DNA of 64,000 nt from Acd1 sp049973945 (GTDB taxonomy: Archaea; Thermoproteota; Thermoprotei_A; Sulfolobales; Sulfolobaceae), in contig JBMFJH010000002.1 of assembly GCA_049973945.1 (NCBI GenBank), positions 55,124 through 119,123 on the forward strand. Direction: 5' to 3'. Positions within the stretch are counted from its first letter, which is position 1; the number at the start of each line of letters is the position of its first letter. A program made the translations under genes and the position numbers. Positions 24,888 through 34,507 of this stretch are shown piece by piece. The notes below the pieces were generated by a model, which worked only from the letters and a program-made list of their open reading frames with translations, was not told where the DNA came from and did not search any database.

Positions 24888-25307
24888 TTACGTTGTAATT
24901 CGGAATTCCCTCACGTGTTTCACGAATTCGAGCTCCCTCACTTTCCTCAGGAGCCTCTCGTCGGCCGTGTAAACCACGTCGTTCAGCCTCTTCCCCAAAG
25001 CCACGTAGGCCGAGTCGTAAACCGTTAAGCCGTACCTCGACGAGATTTCCGCGATTTCTGGCAGGAGGGAGTCGAAGTCGTAGAGCGTTATCTGGAAGTC
25101 CGACAGGGCCTTACCGACCTCCTCGAGCTCCCTCTCGCCCAAGTTGTAAGTGTACTTCAGCCCGTTGAGCACCTCGAAGGGGAGTATGCAAGGGGCGGAC
25201 AGGTCGATTGCCCCCTTGACGTAAGCCTCCTTGATGAGGAGGGCCTCCCTGCTATACTCCTCGTTAGCGAACCACTTTGCTACGACGGACGCGTCGACTA
25301 CCGCCAA
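24888..25307 (-). CDS. vapC: VapC-like PIN-domain toxin
   Basis: A 139-residue PIN protein: VVDASVVAKWF (D5), LPFEVLNGL (E44), GLTVYDSAYVALGKRL (D97) and VVYTADERLL (D116), the four acidic residues of an active PIN RNase. TTG start overlaps the antitoxin stop by 10 bases. A typical type II toxin. Confidence 0.88.
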   Translation of the reverse strand: MAVVDASVVAKWFANEEYSREALLIKEAYVKGAIDLSAPCILPFEVLNGLKYTYNLGERELEEVGKALSDFQITLYDFDSLLPEIAEISSRYGLTVYDSAYVALGKRLNDVVYTADERLLRKVRELEFVKHVREFRITT

Positions 25308-25555
25308 TTCCTCTCACGCCACTCCCTTATCGTCTCCTCAGTCCTCTTGCCCCCGTAAGTGAGGAAGAACTCGTAGGACTTCATCGAGGCCTCGGCTATC
25401 CTCCTGTAGTCCTTCTTCCTTTCCTTCCTCTTCCTCTCTTCCTCCTCTATGACCTCCTCTATCTTCTCCCTTATCACCTCGCTCCAGTTTATGTAGCTGA
25501 GCTCGTCCATCTTCCTCTTGAGCTCCTCGTCGACCCTTATGCTTATGACGGGCAT
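25298..25555 (-). CDS. vapB: VapB-like ribbon-helix-helix antitoxin
   Basis: An 85-residue protein. MPVISIRVDEELKRKMDELS and INWSEVIREKIEEV form a ribbon-helix-helix DNA-binding domain, followed by a long charged helix that would wrap the toxin. It is directly upstream of and overlaps vapC, and such antitoxins repress their own operon. Confidence 0.88.
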   Translation of the reverse strand: MPVISIRVDEELKRKMDELSYINWSEVIREKIEEVIEEEERKRKERKKDYRRIAEASMKSYEFFLTYGGKRTEETIREWRERNWR

Positions 25556-25623
25556 AGTAGCTAAGTACAGTATCTATTGCGTAAGTCTTAAGCATTACGC
25601 CCGTGTATTACAAAGTTGAACAA

Positions 25624-26489
25624 TTAGCTCGCCTTTACCCTCCCTGTCACGGGCTCTGTCTCTTTCAATCCAGGAGACCTCTTGCCCAGCTGGGAAACCG
25701 CGATCCCCAGGAACATCATGACTATCCCTACGACCGAGTTCGGCGTCAATGTTAAGCCTCCGCCGACCACGTCGAGGAAGGTCGTGAAGATCGGTACCGA
25801 GAAGACGAAGACGATGACCCTGTTGACCTTCTCCTCCCGTAGCATTAAGTTCCAGAGGAGGAACTGAACCAGGCCTCTCAAGATCGCGGAGTAAGCCAGG
25901 TCGAGGGCAAACCTGCTCGCGTCGCTTACCTTAAGGCCGAAGGGCAACAGCGGAAGGAAGAAGAGAGCCCCTAACAGGAACTGCGTGGCGTTCAACGCTA
26001 TGGGGTCGTAGTCCCTCAGCTTCCTGTAGTAGACCGAAAACAGGGCCCAGAACACAGCGTTTGCTACGGTTAAGACAACGCCGAGAGGGGACACGTCGAT
26101 CCCGGAGGAGTAAACGGCTACTCCCATGAAGCCGAGGGCGATTCCGAGGAGCTCGTAGGGCCTGGGCCTCTCCTTAAGGATTATCGCTGAGGCGGGCACC
26201 GCGAACAAAGGCATCGTGTAGCTCAGCACCGCGGACTCCGACGGCTTGACGTAGAGCAGCCCGTAGCCCCAGAGGGCGGTGCTCGCGAAGGTGAAGGCGG
26301 GAAGGAGCACAGTGTCCCTGTTCACGATCAACCTCCTGGACAAGGCTAGAATGCTAGTCCCGCGATCAAGTACCTGAACTCCATGAACAGCGGGACGGAG
26401 GACTGCTCCACACCGTCTTTGGTGAAGGAGTACAGGTAACCCCCTATCACCACGTAAGGGACGAGGTAGCCAAGGAAGCGCTTGTTCAA
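25624..26489 (-). pseudogene. EamA/DMT-family transporter, frameshifted near the N-terminus
   Basis: From 26343 down to 25624 a 239-residue frame encodes EamA repeats (ESAVLSYTMPLFAVPASAIILKE; LGIALGFMGVAVY; WALFSVYYRKL; IVMMFLGIAVSQLG), with at least seven membrane helices. It lacks the first helix. That helix is present just upstream in another frame (from a TTG at 26489: NKRFLGYLVPYVVIGGYLYS to MEFRYLIAGLAF, then TAG). Adding one base near 26348 would join the two as GLAFLALSRRL into a normal-length protein of about 290 residues. Substrate unknown. Confidence 0.75.
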
Positions 26490-26685
26490 GCTCGAGGTCA
26501 AGCGAGAGTCGAACGCTTTAGAATTAAAGTCGTCTCCGACAGTTCTGCCAAGTCATGAGTGTTTGTTAAATTAAGGCGCTGAGAACCCTCAGACTCGCTT
26601 GTATGTCATGAACGCTTCGCTACCGAGACCCTTTCTACGTGAAAAAGTTCGTTTAGTTCGTTTAAATAATCTATAACTTAAGTTT

Positions 26686-26695
26686 AAATGTCTTC
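26686..26695 (+). promoter_or_regulatory. TATA box of the formate-dehydrogenase-like gene
   Basis: AGTTTAAATG about 38 bases before the TTG start, followed by a GAGGGTG ribosome-binding site at about 26715-26721. The preceding 200 bases (26490-26685) hold no gene I can support. Confidence 0.5.
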
Positions 26696-26728
26696 GGGAC
26701 TTGGCTTTCTTTTAGAGGGTGTTATCGT

Positions 26729-28699
26729 TTGCCGTTGGTTCCGACAATTTGCCCGTTTTGTGGCGTAGGCTGCGGCCTACTGCTCGAGGTCAAGGACGGT
26801 AAGGTCGTTAGGGTCGTACCGGAGAAGAACCATATAGTCTCGAGGGGGAAGGTCTGCGGTAAAGGGGCTGGGGCACACAAGTCCCTCTACCTCGAGGGGA
26901 GATTAACGAAGCCCCTCAAGAGGGTTGGTGATGGGTTCGTCGAGGTATCGTGGGATCAGGCCTTGAGGGAAATAGCGGAGAAGCTACTCGAAATCAGGGA
27001 GAAGTACGGCGGGAAGGCCATCGCGATTTACGGTGGCTGCCAGAACACCCTGGAGGAAGTCTACCTGATGTCCAAGCTGGCCAGGTTCCTCGGAAGCAAC
27101 AACATCGACTCGTGTGCAAGGATCTGCCACGAGCCCTCAGCGACTGCACTCAAGGAAGTTGTTGGCATAGGGGCCTCGGGCACTTCAGTCGAGGAGATCC
27201 CCAAGGCCAAAGTCCTGGTGATAGCGGGAGAGCAGGTCACGGAGAGCCACCCAGTAATGACGGACTACGTAATGGAGGCGAAGAAGAAAGGAACTAAGGT
27301 CGTGGTGGTCGACCCGGTCTACACCAAGACGGCGAAATTAGCCGACCTCTTCCTCCAGATAAACCAGGGGACGGACGTTTACCTCTACAACGCCGTGGGC
27401 AACTACCTGATCCAGAGCGGGCTCTACGACAGGGAGTTCGTGGAGAAGAGGACTAAGGGCTTCGAGGAGTACACTAAGACCGTCTCCAAGTACACCCTCG
27501 AGGAGGCCGAGAGGGTAACAGGAATCCCCAAAGAGAAAATCGTGGAGTTCGCGAGGCTGATCTCGCAGAAGGGCGTCATCTTCTCTTGGGGGCTGGGCCT
27601 AAGCGAGGGCGGAGGAGTCAACGCGGTAAGGGCTTACCTTAACCTGATGCTCCTCACTGGCAACGTGGGCTTCGAGGGGGCAGGGCCGATAGTTTACAGG
27701 GGACAGAGCAACGTACAGGGCTCTGGGGACTTGCTGAAGCCCTGGGCCCTGCCGAACGGCGCCCTCACCCCGGAGAACGCTGAGAGGCTGTCCAAGCTCT
27801 GGGGCTTCCCAGTGCCCCTCGAGCCCGGGCTGACAGTCACAGACGCGCTACTTACGGAGAACGAGATCAGGGCCGTGATCTTGATCAACTTCAACGTGGC
27901 CCACAGCCTGCCGAACAAGGGGAAGGTCGTCGAGAGGCTGAAGAAAATGGACCTAGTAGTAGTCCTAGACGCCTACATGTCCGACACGGCGAGGTTCGCC
28001 CACTACGTTTTGCCAGTGGCGATGTGGGCGGAGAGCGAGGGCTCCGTCGTCTCCCTGGACAGGTTGGTCAAGTGGAGGTTCAAGGCCGTCGAACCGCCTG
28101 GGGAGGCGAGGCAGACCATAAAGGTCTTGGCAGAGCTGGCCAGTTTGCTGGGCCTAAAGGTGAACAGCGACCCGAAGGAGGTCTTCGAGGAGATGAGGGA
28201 GGTAGTGCCCCTGTACAGGAACCTCAAGCTAGAGGACGTCATGGACCACTCCAAGAACAGTCGCTACCCGAACGGCGAGGCAGTACTTTACACCGAGAGG
28301 TTCCTGACCCCAGACGGTTACGCCCACTTTAGGCCCGTGGAGTACAGGCCGATTGATAGGAGGGGAGAAGGGTTCATCCTCGTGACGGGGAGGACTGTAA
28401 CCCACTACAACACGGCGACGCTCACCAAGTTCATGAAACCCCTGGAGGAGGCGGTCTACCTTAACCCGGAGGACATGGCCGAAATGGGCTTGAAAGCGGG
28501 TCAGGAGGTGATAGTGAAAAGCTCATGCGGTGAGGCCAAGGTGAAGGCCTACCCCAGCGAGGCCGTGAAGAGGGGCTATGCCTTCATGTACAACTCACTG
28601 GACTCCGTGAACTACGTGGTCTGCGACATACTTGACCCTGAGACGAGGATACCCTTCTACAAGTCCACAGCCGTTAAAGTCGTGCCGGTCTTGAGTTGA
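26729..28699 (+). CDS. formate-dehydrogenase-like molybdopterin oxidoreductase
   Basis: A 656-residue catalytic subunit of the DMSO-reductase family, FdhF type. The N-terminal [4Fe-4S] site is C8-C11-C15-C43; the metal-ligand Cys is C133 in CARICHEPSATALKEVVGIG, the FDH signature (Cys, not selenocysteine). Further: GCQNTLEEVYL, GGVNAVRAYLNLMLLTGN, and a C-terminal cofactor domain LVTGRTVTHYNT. It has no N-terminal ferredoxin extension. TTG start after GAGGGTG. No FdhD or electron-transfer subunit is next to it; a DUF1641 gene is 4.4 kb away. Formate as substrate is likely but not proven. Confidence 0.85.
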   Translation: MPLVPTICPFCGVGCGLLLEVKDGKVVRVVPEKNHIVSRGKVCGKGAGAHKSLYLEGRLTKPLKRVGDGFVEVSWDQALREIAEKLLEIREKYGGKAIAIYGGCQNTLEEVYLMSKLARFLGSNNIDSCARICHEPSATALKEVVGIGASGTSVEEIPKAKVLVIAGEQVTESHPVMTDYVMEAKKKGTKVVVVDPVYTKTAKLADLFLQINQGTDVYLYNAVGNYLIQSGLYDREFVEKRTKGFEEYTKTVSKYTLEEAERVTGIPKEKIVEFARLISQKGVIFSWGLGLSEGGGVNAVRAYLNLMLLTGNVGFEGAGPIVYRGQSNVQGSGDLLKPWALPNGALTPENAERLSKLWGFPVPLEPGLTVTDALLTENEIRAVILINFNVAHSLPNKGKVVERLKKMDLVVVLDAYMSDTARFAHYVLPVAMWAESEGSVVSLDRLVKWRFKAVEPPGEARQTIKVLAELASLLGLKVNSDPKEVFEEMREVVPLYRNLKLEDVMDHSKNSRYPNGEAVLYTERFLTPDGYAHFRPVEYRPIDRRGEGFILVTGRTVTHYNTATLTKFMKPLEEAVYLNPEDMAEMGLKAGQEVIVKSSCGEAKVKAYPSEAVKRGYAFMYNSLDSVNYVVCDILDPETRIPFYKSTAVKVVPVLS

Positions 28700-28724
28700 T
28701 ACGGAACAAAAACGAATTTTTCCC

Positions 28725-29231
28725 TCAGCTCTGGACGTACGCCTGGGTGCTCGGGCTAATTGTTATCCTGCCGTTGGCGTAGTGGACTCCAGGCAGCTCG
28801 ATCACCAGGTTCACGCTGGATCCACCGCTGAGCTTCATCCCTCCCACTATCGGGATCTTGAGGACTTGACTGGGCAGAGTCGCGGAGACGTTTATGTTCC
28901 CTATCTGAACGGCCCCGGAGACCACTACAAGCCTCACCTCGTTGTAAACGCCGGCGGGGATCCTGGAGGAGGCAAGGAACGTCGCGTTGGAGGAAAGCAG
29001 AACCGTTATTGTCCTGTTGGAAACCGTGACCCAGGGGTTGCCCGTGGCGTTCTCCTTGTGGAGCATAATTGAGGCGACGGTCAGGTAGATCTTGACGGGC
29101 GATTGGTTGCCCGAGCCGGGAGGGTCATGGATGTACACGTTGACTTGCCCCGTAGTGAAGTACCCGTACGCGAAGTAGCCTATCACGGCGAGCACGACGA
29201 TAACGCCGACTATTCCCAGGGCTTTAAGCAT
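28725..29231 (-). CDS. DUF4382-like membrane-anchored secreted protein
   Basis: A 168-residue protein with an N-terminal membrane anchor (LGIVGVIVVLAVIGYFAYGYF) and an outer beta-rich domain like DUF4382: GQVNVYIHDPPG, PVKIYLTVASIMLHK, RIPAGVYNEVRLVVVSGAV. Sequons (NAT, NRT, NVS) suggest glycosylation. Divergent from the next gene. Role unknown. Confidence 0.7.
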   Translation of the reverse strand: MLKALGIVGVIVVLAVIGYFAYGYFTTGQVNVYIHDPPGSGNQSPVKIYLTVASIMLHKENATGNPWVTVSNRTITVLLSSNATFLASSRIPAGVYNEVRLVVVSGAVQIGNINVSATLPSQVLKIPIVGGMKLSGGSSVNLVIELPGVHYANGRITISPSTQAYVQS

Positions 29232-29327
29232 CGCGATAAGGACGCCTCTAGTGCGTATTAAAACTGAGACGGAAATGACCCTCCGTCGCTGTAGAGCTTT
29301 TAAAAGCGCGGAGCGATTGTCGAGGGA

Positions 29328-30077
29328 ATGCGGCTAACTGAGCTACTCCTAGTGGGCCTTGTCCTGACGACGGTCGCGGCTATAGCTACGGCCTCGCCCT
29401 CGGCCTCCGGAGGGAGCCCTGGGTCTCCCGTTCCCTACACCGTGGGATCGACTTTGATCTACAACGTGACCTTCGAGACGTTTATCCCGAACGAGAGCGT
29501 TACCCTGTTTTTTTACGTCATGAACGTGACCCAGATAATCAACGAGAGCTACGTAAACACTTCCCTGACCATTATAGACTACACCCACAAGGTGATCTAC
29601 CCCACGATATACGGCGCTGGGAACGCGTCTGAGCCACCGCTGTTCTTCTACGTTTCGCCACAGCTCCTGGGCAAGGAGACCCTGAACAGGGGTGGAACCC
29701 TCGCCGTCTTAATTGGAACTAACGGGACGGGCTACATGTACGTGTCTCAGACACAAGCCCAGGGGGCGAACATATACTTCTACATCTTCGTGGCCAAGAA
29801 CGGCACGATAACGTGGGCCCAAACGAAGCAGTACAACTCGCTGGGCCAACTGCAGGCCCTAATAACTTACAGGCTCTGGATAGCCAACTTCAGCGGCCCG
29901 GTGAAGCTGAACCTAACGGGCTACTCGCACGCCAACTTCGAGGTTGTTGCTCAGGCGAACTCGTACTTGTCCAGTTCTAACCCAATTGACGTTTACTCGT
30001 CTTTCGCCATACTAATCGCTACCGCGGCGTCAATCCCCCTGGGCTATTACCTCAACAAAAAGGGAGTGCTGAAGTGA
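29328..30077 (+). CDS. secreted membrane-anchored surface protein
   Basis: A 249-residue protein with a signal peptide (LTELLLVGLVLTTVAAIATA), a Ser/Gly/Pro-rich start of the mature part, about a dozen N-glycosylation sequons and a C-terminal membrane helix (FAILIATAASIPLGYYL) with a short basic tail. A typical Sulfolobales cell-surface protein; no known domain. Confidence 0.7.
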   Translation: MRLTELLLVGLVLTTVAAIATASPSASGGSPGSPVPYTVGSTLIYNVTFETFIPNESVTLFFYVMNVTQIINESYVNTSLTIIDYTHKVIYPTIYGAGNASEPPLFFYVSPQLLGKETLNRGGTLAVLIGTNGTGYMYVSQTQAQGANIYFYIFVAKNGTITWAQTKQYNSLGQLQALITYRLWIANFSGPVKLNLTGYSHANFEVVAQANSYLSSSNPIDVYSSFAILIATAASIPLGYYLNKKGVLK

Positions 30078-30638
30078 GTCTGGTCTGAGCCGTAGCCTCT
30101 GATGCGTTCAATAGCTTCCTCCAGACTCTTCCCGTCCACAACGTGCCTGAGGGCGGGGAAACGAGGAGCGTTTCCTATGGAAGTAGCGGCCTTGTTCTGA
30201 GCCGCTCCCCCATTCCCGCAGCCACCAACAGCTGATTGCCCGCTCCTCTAGGGTGAACGTTACGGCCCTGACAGCTGCGACCAAGCCCATTAGTACGTCG
30301 CCTTTCTATGCCTCTATAACCTCCTAATCGTCCTCTTCACCCTGCTGGGTCTTAGACCTTCCTCGCTCGCGTACTGAACGAAACCATTCACTACAGCGTG
30401 CCGATTTGCTCGCCTTTATAGCCCGTTTAGTCGCTATGATTACCTTTTAAGTTTCCCTAAATTAAATGTATACAAATCAACCCAGGCGACACAGAAATTT
30501 GTAAACAAAACGGGAAAATCCAGTAGGGATCTTTTTACATTAAGAATATTTACAATTTCTAGTTAAATTTATTAATTTGCTGATTTAAATTCAGTGCAAT
30601 GATTTATTATAACTCATTTTCCGATATTCAGACCCGAC
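30078..30638. other. gene-poor stretch, possible decayed gene
   Basis: About 560 bases with no intact gene. The GC-rich first 350 bases have codon-like pieces on the minus strand in several frames (for example NKAATSIGNAPRFPALRHVV and GLRPSRVKRTIRRL) broken by stops, which suggests an old pseudogene I cannot name. The last 200 bases are AT-rich and carry the TATA box of the next gene (about 30603-30612). Confidence 0.35.
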
Positions 30639-31007
30639 ATGTCAGGCCTTCCCGACCCGATCCAAATAGCCAGGATGCCCTACACACAGAGGAACCAAAC
30701 TCTGATGCAAATGCTGCCCATGCTGTTAAGGATGAAGCCTGAGGAGGCAGAAAACGTGGTCAGTCAGCTTATGAACGTCCTGGCTTCGAAGGCCTCTGAC
30801 CAGGAATATAAGGACTGGTGCGACAGTATGTTGAGGGCCCTTAGCCAGTACGACGTCTCGATAATCAAGGCGGTGCTGAACGTGAGGATGAGGGCTGCCT
30901 CGAAGCTCCCAGCCAACCTGAGGGAGAGGGACTCGAAGGTCGTCAACGAAGTGCTGTCACAACTAGACGATTCGGTCAGGAACAAGATCATGCAAGCAAT
31001 GAAGTGA
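30639..31007 (+). CDS. conserved helical hypothetical
   Basis: A 122-residue all-helical protein (MPYTQRNQTLMQMLPMLLRM, LSQLDDSVRNKIMQAMK). No motif I know. A TATA-like TTTATTATAAC about 30 bases before the ATG supports expression. It may be a DNA- or RNA-associated helical protein; unproven. Confidence 0.65.
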   Translation: MSGLPDPIQIARMPYTQRNQTLMQMLPMLLRMKPEEAENVVSQLMNVLASKASDQEYKDWCDSMLRALSQYDVSIIKAVLNVRMRAASKLPANLRERDSKVVNEVLSQLDDSVRNKIMQAMK

Positions 31008-31088
31008 AGTTTTCTCCTCTTTTTCCTAAACGTTCCGCGGATGATTGGCGAACCTGTGCTGACGGGTGAAGAGGCCCTGGATAACTGA

Positions 31089-32135
31089 CTACTCCATTAG
31101 CACTTCCCTGTACACTTCGAGAGTCCTCTTGGCCACGTTATCCCACCTAAAGGCATCAGTCCCTTCCCTCGCGTTCTTGGACATCTCCTCCCTCCTCTCG
31201 CTCACCTCCTCCACCGCCTTCCTGAACTCCTCGCAATTCCCTACCAGGAACCCGTTGTAGCCGTCACGGATCAGGGAGGTAGCACCTCCCGACCACTTGG
31301 CCACTATCGCTGGGGTTCCCCTGACGAAAGCTTCCTTCACTGCTATCCCTTCGGCCTCGATCGTCGAGGTGAGGACTACAGCCAACGCGTTGTCGATGAG
31401 GACGTACTTCGTCCTCTGGTCGACCTTGCCCATATACATCACCCTTTCGTTCAACTCCCTCTTCACTTCGGCAAAGTAGCTCTCGTCCCTGACCTCGCCT
31501 GCCAAAACCAGCTTTACCGGGCTTTCCCAGCCCTTAATGCACCTTATCGCCCAAAGCTGGTTCTTTTCCGGCGAAATCCTCCCTAAATAGAGCAAGTACT
31601 TCCCCTCCACAACTGGCCCTTGTGGAGGTAACTCGAAGGCCTCGTCCTCAACCCCGTTCGGTATCACGACGGCGTTCTTCACGCTGAACCCCTTGCTTTG
31701 CATTTCCTCCTTCTCCCACTCCGACACTGCTATCCACCTGTCGAACTTGTTCACCAAGAGCTTCTGGAGCGCCCTGACGGGATAGGGCCTGTCGGGGATC
31801 ATGGAGTGGTGAGGCGTGAAGACCTTCTTGTCGCTCGAGAGAACCGCGTGCAGTACCGTTTTAACGTTCCAGTAGGTCAGCAACCTGTGCATGTTGTGGA
31901 AGTGAAGGAGGTCGTAGTCTCCCTCGACGCCCCATCCAGACTTGTGCCTGATAACCTCTAATCCGTCGATCACTTCCCTTTCAGGAAGGACGCTACGCTG
32001 GGTGTAGGTGTCCCTCGAGGTGTGCACCTCGACGCTTACTCCCATTTTCGTCAAGTGCTTCGCCAGGTTGTAAACGTGGACCTCCGTCCCGCCCCTGACC
32101 GGCAGGAACAGCGGCGTCAGGAGGACTACCCTCAT
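31089..32135 (-). CDS. GT4-family glycosyltransferase
   Basis: A 348-residue GT-B fold glycosyltransferase: LFLPVRGGTEVHVYNLAKHL near the N-terminus, DLLHFHN, a donor-site domain with YLLYLGRISPEKNQLWAI, TSTIEAEGIAVKEAFVRGTPAIVAKWSG (E-x7-E motif). It transfers an activated sugar, most likely in glycan or surface-protein glycosylation. Next to a GT2 enzyme in divergent orientation. Confidence 0.85.
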   Translation of the reverse strand: MRVVLLTPLFLPVRGGTEVHVYNLAKHLTKMGVSVEVHTSRDTYTQRSVLPEREVIDGLEVIRHKSGWGVEGDYDLLHFHNMHRLLTYWNVKTVLHAVLSSDKKVFTPHHSMIPDRPYPVRALQKLLVNKFDRWIAVSEWEKEEMQSKGFSVKNAVVIPNGVEDEAFELPPQGPVVEGKYLLYLGRISPEKNQLWAIRCIKGWESPVKLVLAGEVRDESYFAEVKRELNERVMYMGKVDQRTKYVLIDNALAVVLTSTIEAEGIAVKEAFVRGTPAIVAKWSGGATSLIRDGYNGFLVGNCEEFRKAVEEVSERREEMSKNAREGTDAFRWDNVAKRTLEVYREVLME

Positions 32136-32241
32136 TTCCCCAGTCCTCTGTGAGCCGTCAAAATAGCTTTGCGAAACCCCTCCTAAATATCTAGATATGA
32201 TGAAAAGCGATTAAAACTGTAACGTCTAGTCAGTAAGGAGC

Positions 32242-33642
32242 ATGGGTCTTTCGAGTGAGAAAGAGGAGCTATTGCATATAAAATATTCCCTAGATCTTCA
32301 CATCTCAACCGATTTACGTTCAGTTAGGCTTATACCTGCAGTCGCTATTTTAACTCTGATTCTTCTAACCTTAATTTCGATATTATTGAGCAATAAACAG
32401 CAATATTCTTCTCTGCTCTTGGGATCAGTCAAAATTGTCTGGTTGATTCCATTACCTACCTCCCTTCTCGTCCTTTACGGCTTCGAGACACTCTCCAGAA
32501 AGGAACACTTCGAGCTACGCAAGAGGAGGCAGTCAAAGGACTACAAAGTGGTCTTTCAGATTACCACGAGGGGGGAAAACGTCGAGGCCGTCTTGAGGGG
32601 CGTCCACAGCGCGCTATACTGGGCTGAGAAATACCTGAAGGACTTCGAGGTTTGGGTAGTTACGGAAGAGGGTTCGCAGGTCGTGAGTTTCGGCTTCCCG
32701 AGCCAGGTGAAGCTGATCTCCGTGCCCAAGTCGTACTCTACCGTTAACGGCACTAAGTACAAGGCGAGGGCCCTGAACTACGCCTGCGACCTGAGGAAAA
32801 GGATGGGTTACGACTCCAAGAACGTTTGGATATACTTCATGGACGAGGAGAGCGTGGTGGGCGAGGACACGGTGTTGGGAATCATAGACTTCATAGAGGA
32901 GGGGAAGGGAGAGATAGGCCAGGGCCTCATCGTCTACCCCAACTTCTGGGGGAGGAGCCTAGCGACCTCCCTGGCCGATTCGATAAGGAGCTCGACCGAC
33001 ATCGCCCTGTTCAGGGTTCAGATGCTCCTGGGGAAGGTTCCCTGGATGCACGGGTCCCACGTCCTCATCAGAGCCGACGTGGAGGGCTCAATATGCTGGG
33101 ACTTCGGCGTCACTTGGGGTGAGGACAGCTTATTCGGCATTAAGGCCCAGGAGAAAGGTTACAGGATAAAATGGCTAAAGGGGAGACTCTACGAGCAGAG
33201 CCCGTTCAGCGTCAAGGACTTCCTGAAGCAGAGGAGGAGGTGGTTCTTCCACTCTCTCGACACGATTAGGAGGAAAGACGTACCCGCTTGGAGTAAGATT
33301 TTCTACGTTTACTCCACCTTGACCTGGCTCGCCGGTCTCCCGAGTGGAGTGATAAGCCTAGTGAGTCTGGTCTGCACCAGCGGGTGGCCCCTAGCCCCGT
33401 GGTTGGCCTTGTTCTTCGTTCCCCCGACTGCAGCCTATATCTCTCTTTACGTAACTGGGTTCATTCTCAATACGAACCCTATAAGGCCGGAACGAAAGGG
33501 CTGGAAGGTCAGGGCTTACGACTTAACCCTTGCCCTCCTGTCCCCGTTCGTGGGCGGCCCGTTGGAGGCTATAGCCGCATGGTATGCCCTGTTCTCGTGG
33601 AGCAGAAGGGAGGCAATTGGGTTTGAAGTAGTAAAAAAATGA
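32242..33642 (+). CDS. membrane GT2-family glycosyltransferase
   Basis: A 466-residue processive-type GT2: two N-terminal membrane helices, a catalytic domain with TKYKARALNYACDLRK, the metal-binding IYFMDEESVV, GSHVLIRADVEG, WGEDSLFGIKA and the Q-x-x-R-W site KQRRRWFFHSL, then C-terminal membrane helices. It resembles Egghead-like beta-mannosyltransferases. Likely builds a cell-surface glycan or lipid-linked sugar. Confidence 0.82.
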   Translation: MGLSSEKEELLHIKYSLDLHISTDLRSVRLIPAVAILTLILLTLISILLSNKQQYSSLLLGSVKIVWLIPLPTSLLVLYGFETLSRKEHFELRKRRQSKDYKVVFQITTRGENVEAVLRGVHSALYWAEKYLKDFEVWVVTEEGSQVVSFGFPSQVKLISVPKSYSTVNGTKYKARALNYACDLRKRMGYDSKNVWIYFMDEESVVGEDTVLGIIDFIEEGKGEIGQGLIVYPNFWGRSLATSLADSIRSSTDIALFRVQMLLGKVPWMHGSHVLIRADVEGSICWDFGVTWGEDSLFGIKAQEKGYRIKWLKGRLYEQSPFSVKDFLKQRRRWFFHSLDTIRRKDVPAWSKIFYVYSTLTWLAGLPSGVISLVSLVCTSGWPLAPWLALFFVPPTAAYISLYVTGFILNTNPIRPERKGWKVRAYDLTLALLSPFVGGPLEAIAAWYALFSWSRREAIGFEVVKK

Positions 33643-33716
33643 GATCTAAAGATCTTCAGAAATTGAAGGAGAAAAAGCGTTTCTCTTAACTCATCACTTT
33701 GAGTTTTACATCTCTG

Positions 33717-34295
33717 TTAACTGTTGTCCTCGTAGTGGTTGCTGTCCTCGTGGTGATCCTGACCGGTATATGGCATTATCTTTAGCAGGGGTACGCTGTT
33801 GACAGTGACGCTGCTTACGTAGTTTTTGACCTGGTAGTGAACCGTTATGGTGACGTTGTACGTTCCTTTCGCCAAGTAGATCACGGCCTCATCGTGGCCA
33901 TTCGCCTGATACTGACCATCCCCGTTGTCGCTCATTGTCAGTGTAACGGTCTGATTTCCAATCTGAATTTGCACGACGAACTGGGAGAAGACGTACTCGA
34001 TCGGGTGCTCTATCAGCTTCAGTTTATAGTAGCCACTGGAATTCACCAGGATAGTCGCCGTGACGGAGGCGTTGCCCGTCTGGCCCGCGGTCAGGTTGCC
34101 CAAGTTCAGCTGAGCTCCGGTTATGACGTATACTGAACCGTTAGAGGAGATTGCAGACCCCTGGTTCACGCTCTGATTCCCTTTTACACTATATGTAACA
34201 GTGGCCATCGGCGGGTTCCCTTGAACCGCACTTACCGCTACCGCAGCGGCAGTCACTGCTAGGGCGAGGGAGATTAGGGCTAAGACCTTGTTCAT
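33717..34295 (-). CDS. secreted protein with His/acidic tail (paralogue A)
   Basis: A 192-residue protein. The ATG at 34295 (MNKVLALISLALAVTAAAVA) gives a clean signal peptide, so the longer frame is rejected. The mature part is beta-rich with many sequons and the segment QTVTLTMSDNGDGQYQ ... AVIYLAKGTYNVTITVHY. The tail PYTGQDHHEDSNHYEDNS is rich in His and acids and may bind metal. The C-terminal half resembles that of the divergent protein at 34508, so the two are paralogues. Confidence 0.7.
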   Translation of the reverse strand: MNKVLALISLALAVTAAAVAVSAVQGNPPMATVTYSVKGNQSVNQGSAISSNGSVYVITGAQLNLGNLTAGQTGNASVTATILVNSSGYYKLKLIEHPIEYVFSQFVVQIQIGNQTVTLTMSDNGDGQYQANGHDEAVIYLAKGTYNVTITVHYQVKNYVSSVTVNSVPLLKIMPYTGQDHHEDSNHYEDNS

Positions 34296-34474
34296 CTTTG
34301 GTCGGGTTAACGCTTTGCGATACCTTCCATTTAAGGAATCCCCGGCACGCGAGGCGGGGAAAATGGAGGAAAACGAGTTAAATTCAGTTATCATGGGCGC
34401 GGATTTCTAGTGGAACAGCAATAATTAGGTGAAACTTAATGCTACCGTTAAAGTCAGCCCCGTTCCGACGAGGC

Positions 34475-34483
34475 GTATATAAG
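34475..34483 (+). promoter_or_regulatory. TATA box of secreted paralogue B
   Basis: GTATATAAG centred about 29 bases before a GTG at 34508. It fixes that GTG as the start of a leaderless gene instead of the upstream ATG at 34439. Confidence 0.55.
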
Positions 34484-34507
34484 GTAAGGCCCACAAACTC
34501 TGATCCC

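Noticed and set aside
30108..30290. 60-residue minus-strand frame
   Set aside because: Not homologous to anything I know, part of a stretch with stops in all frames; treated as decayed DNA.
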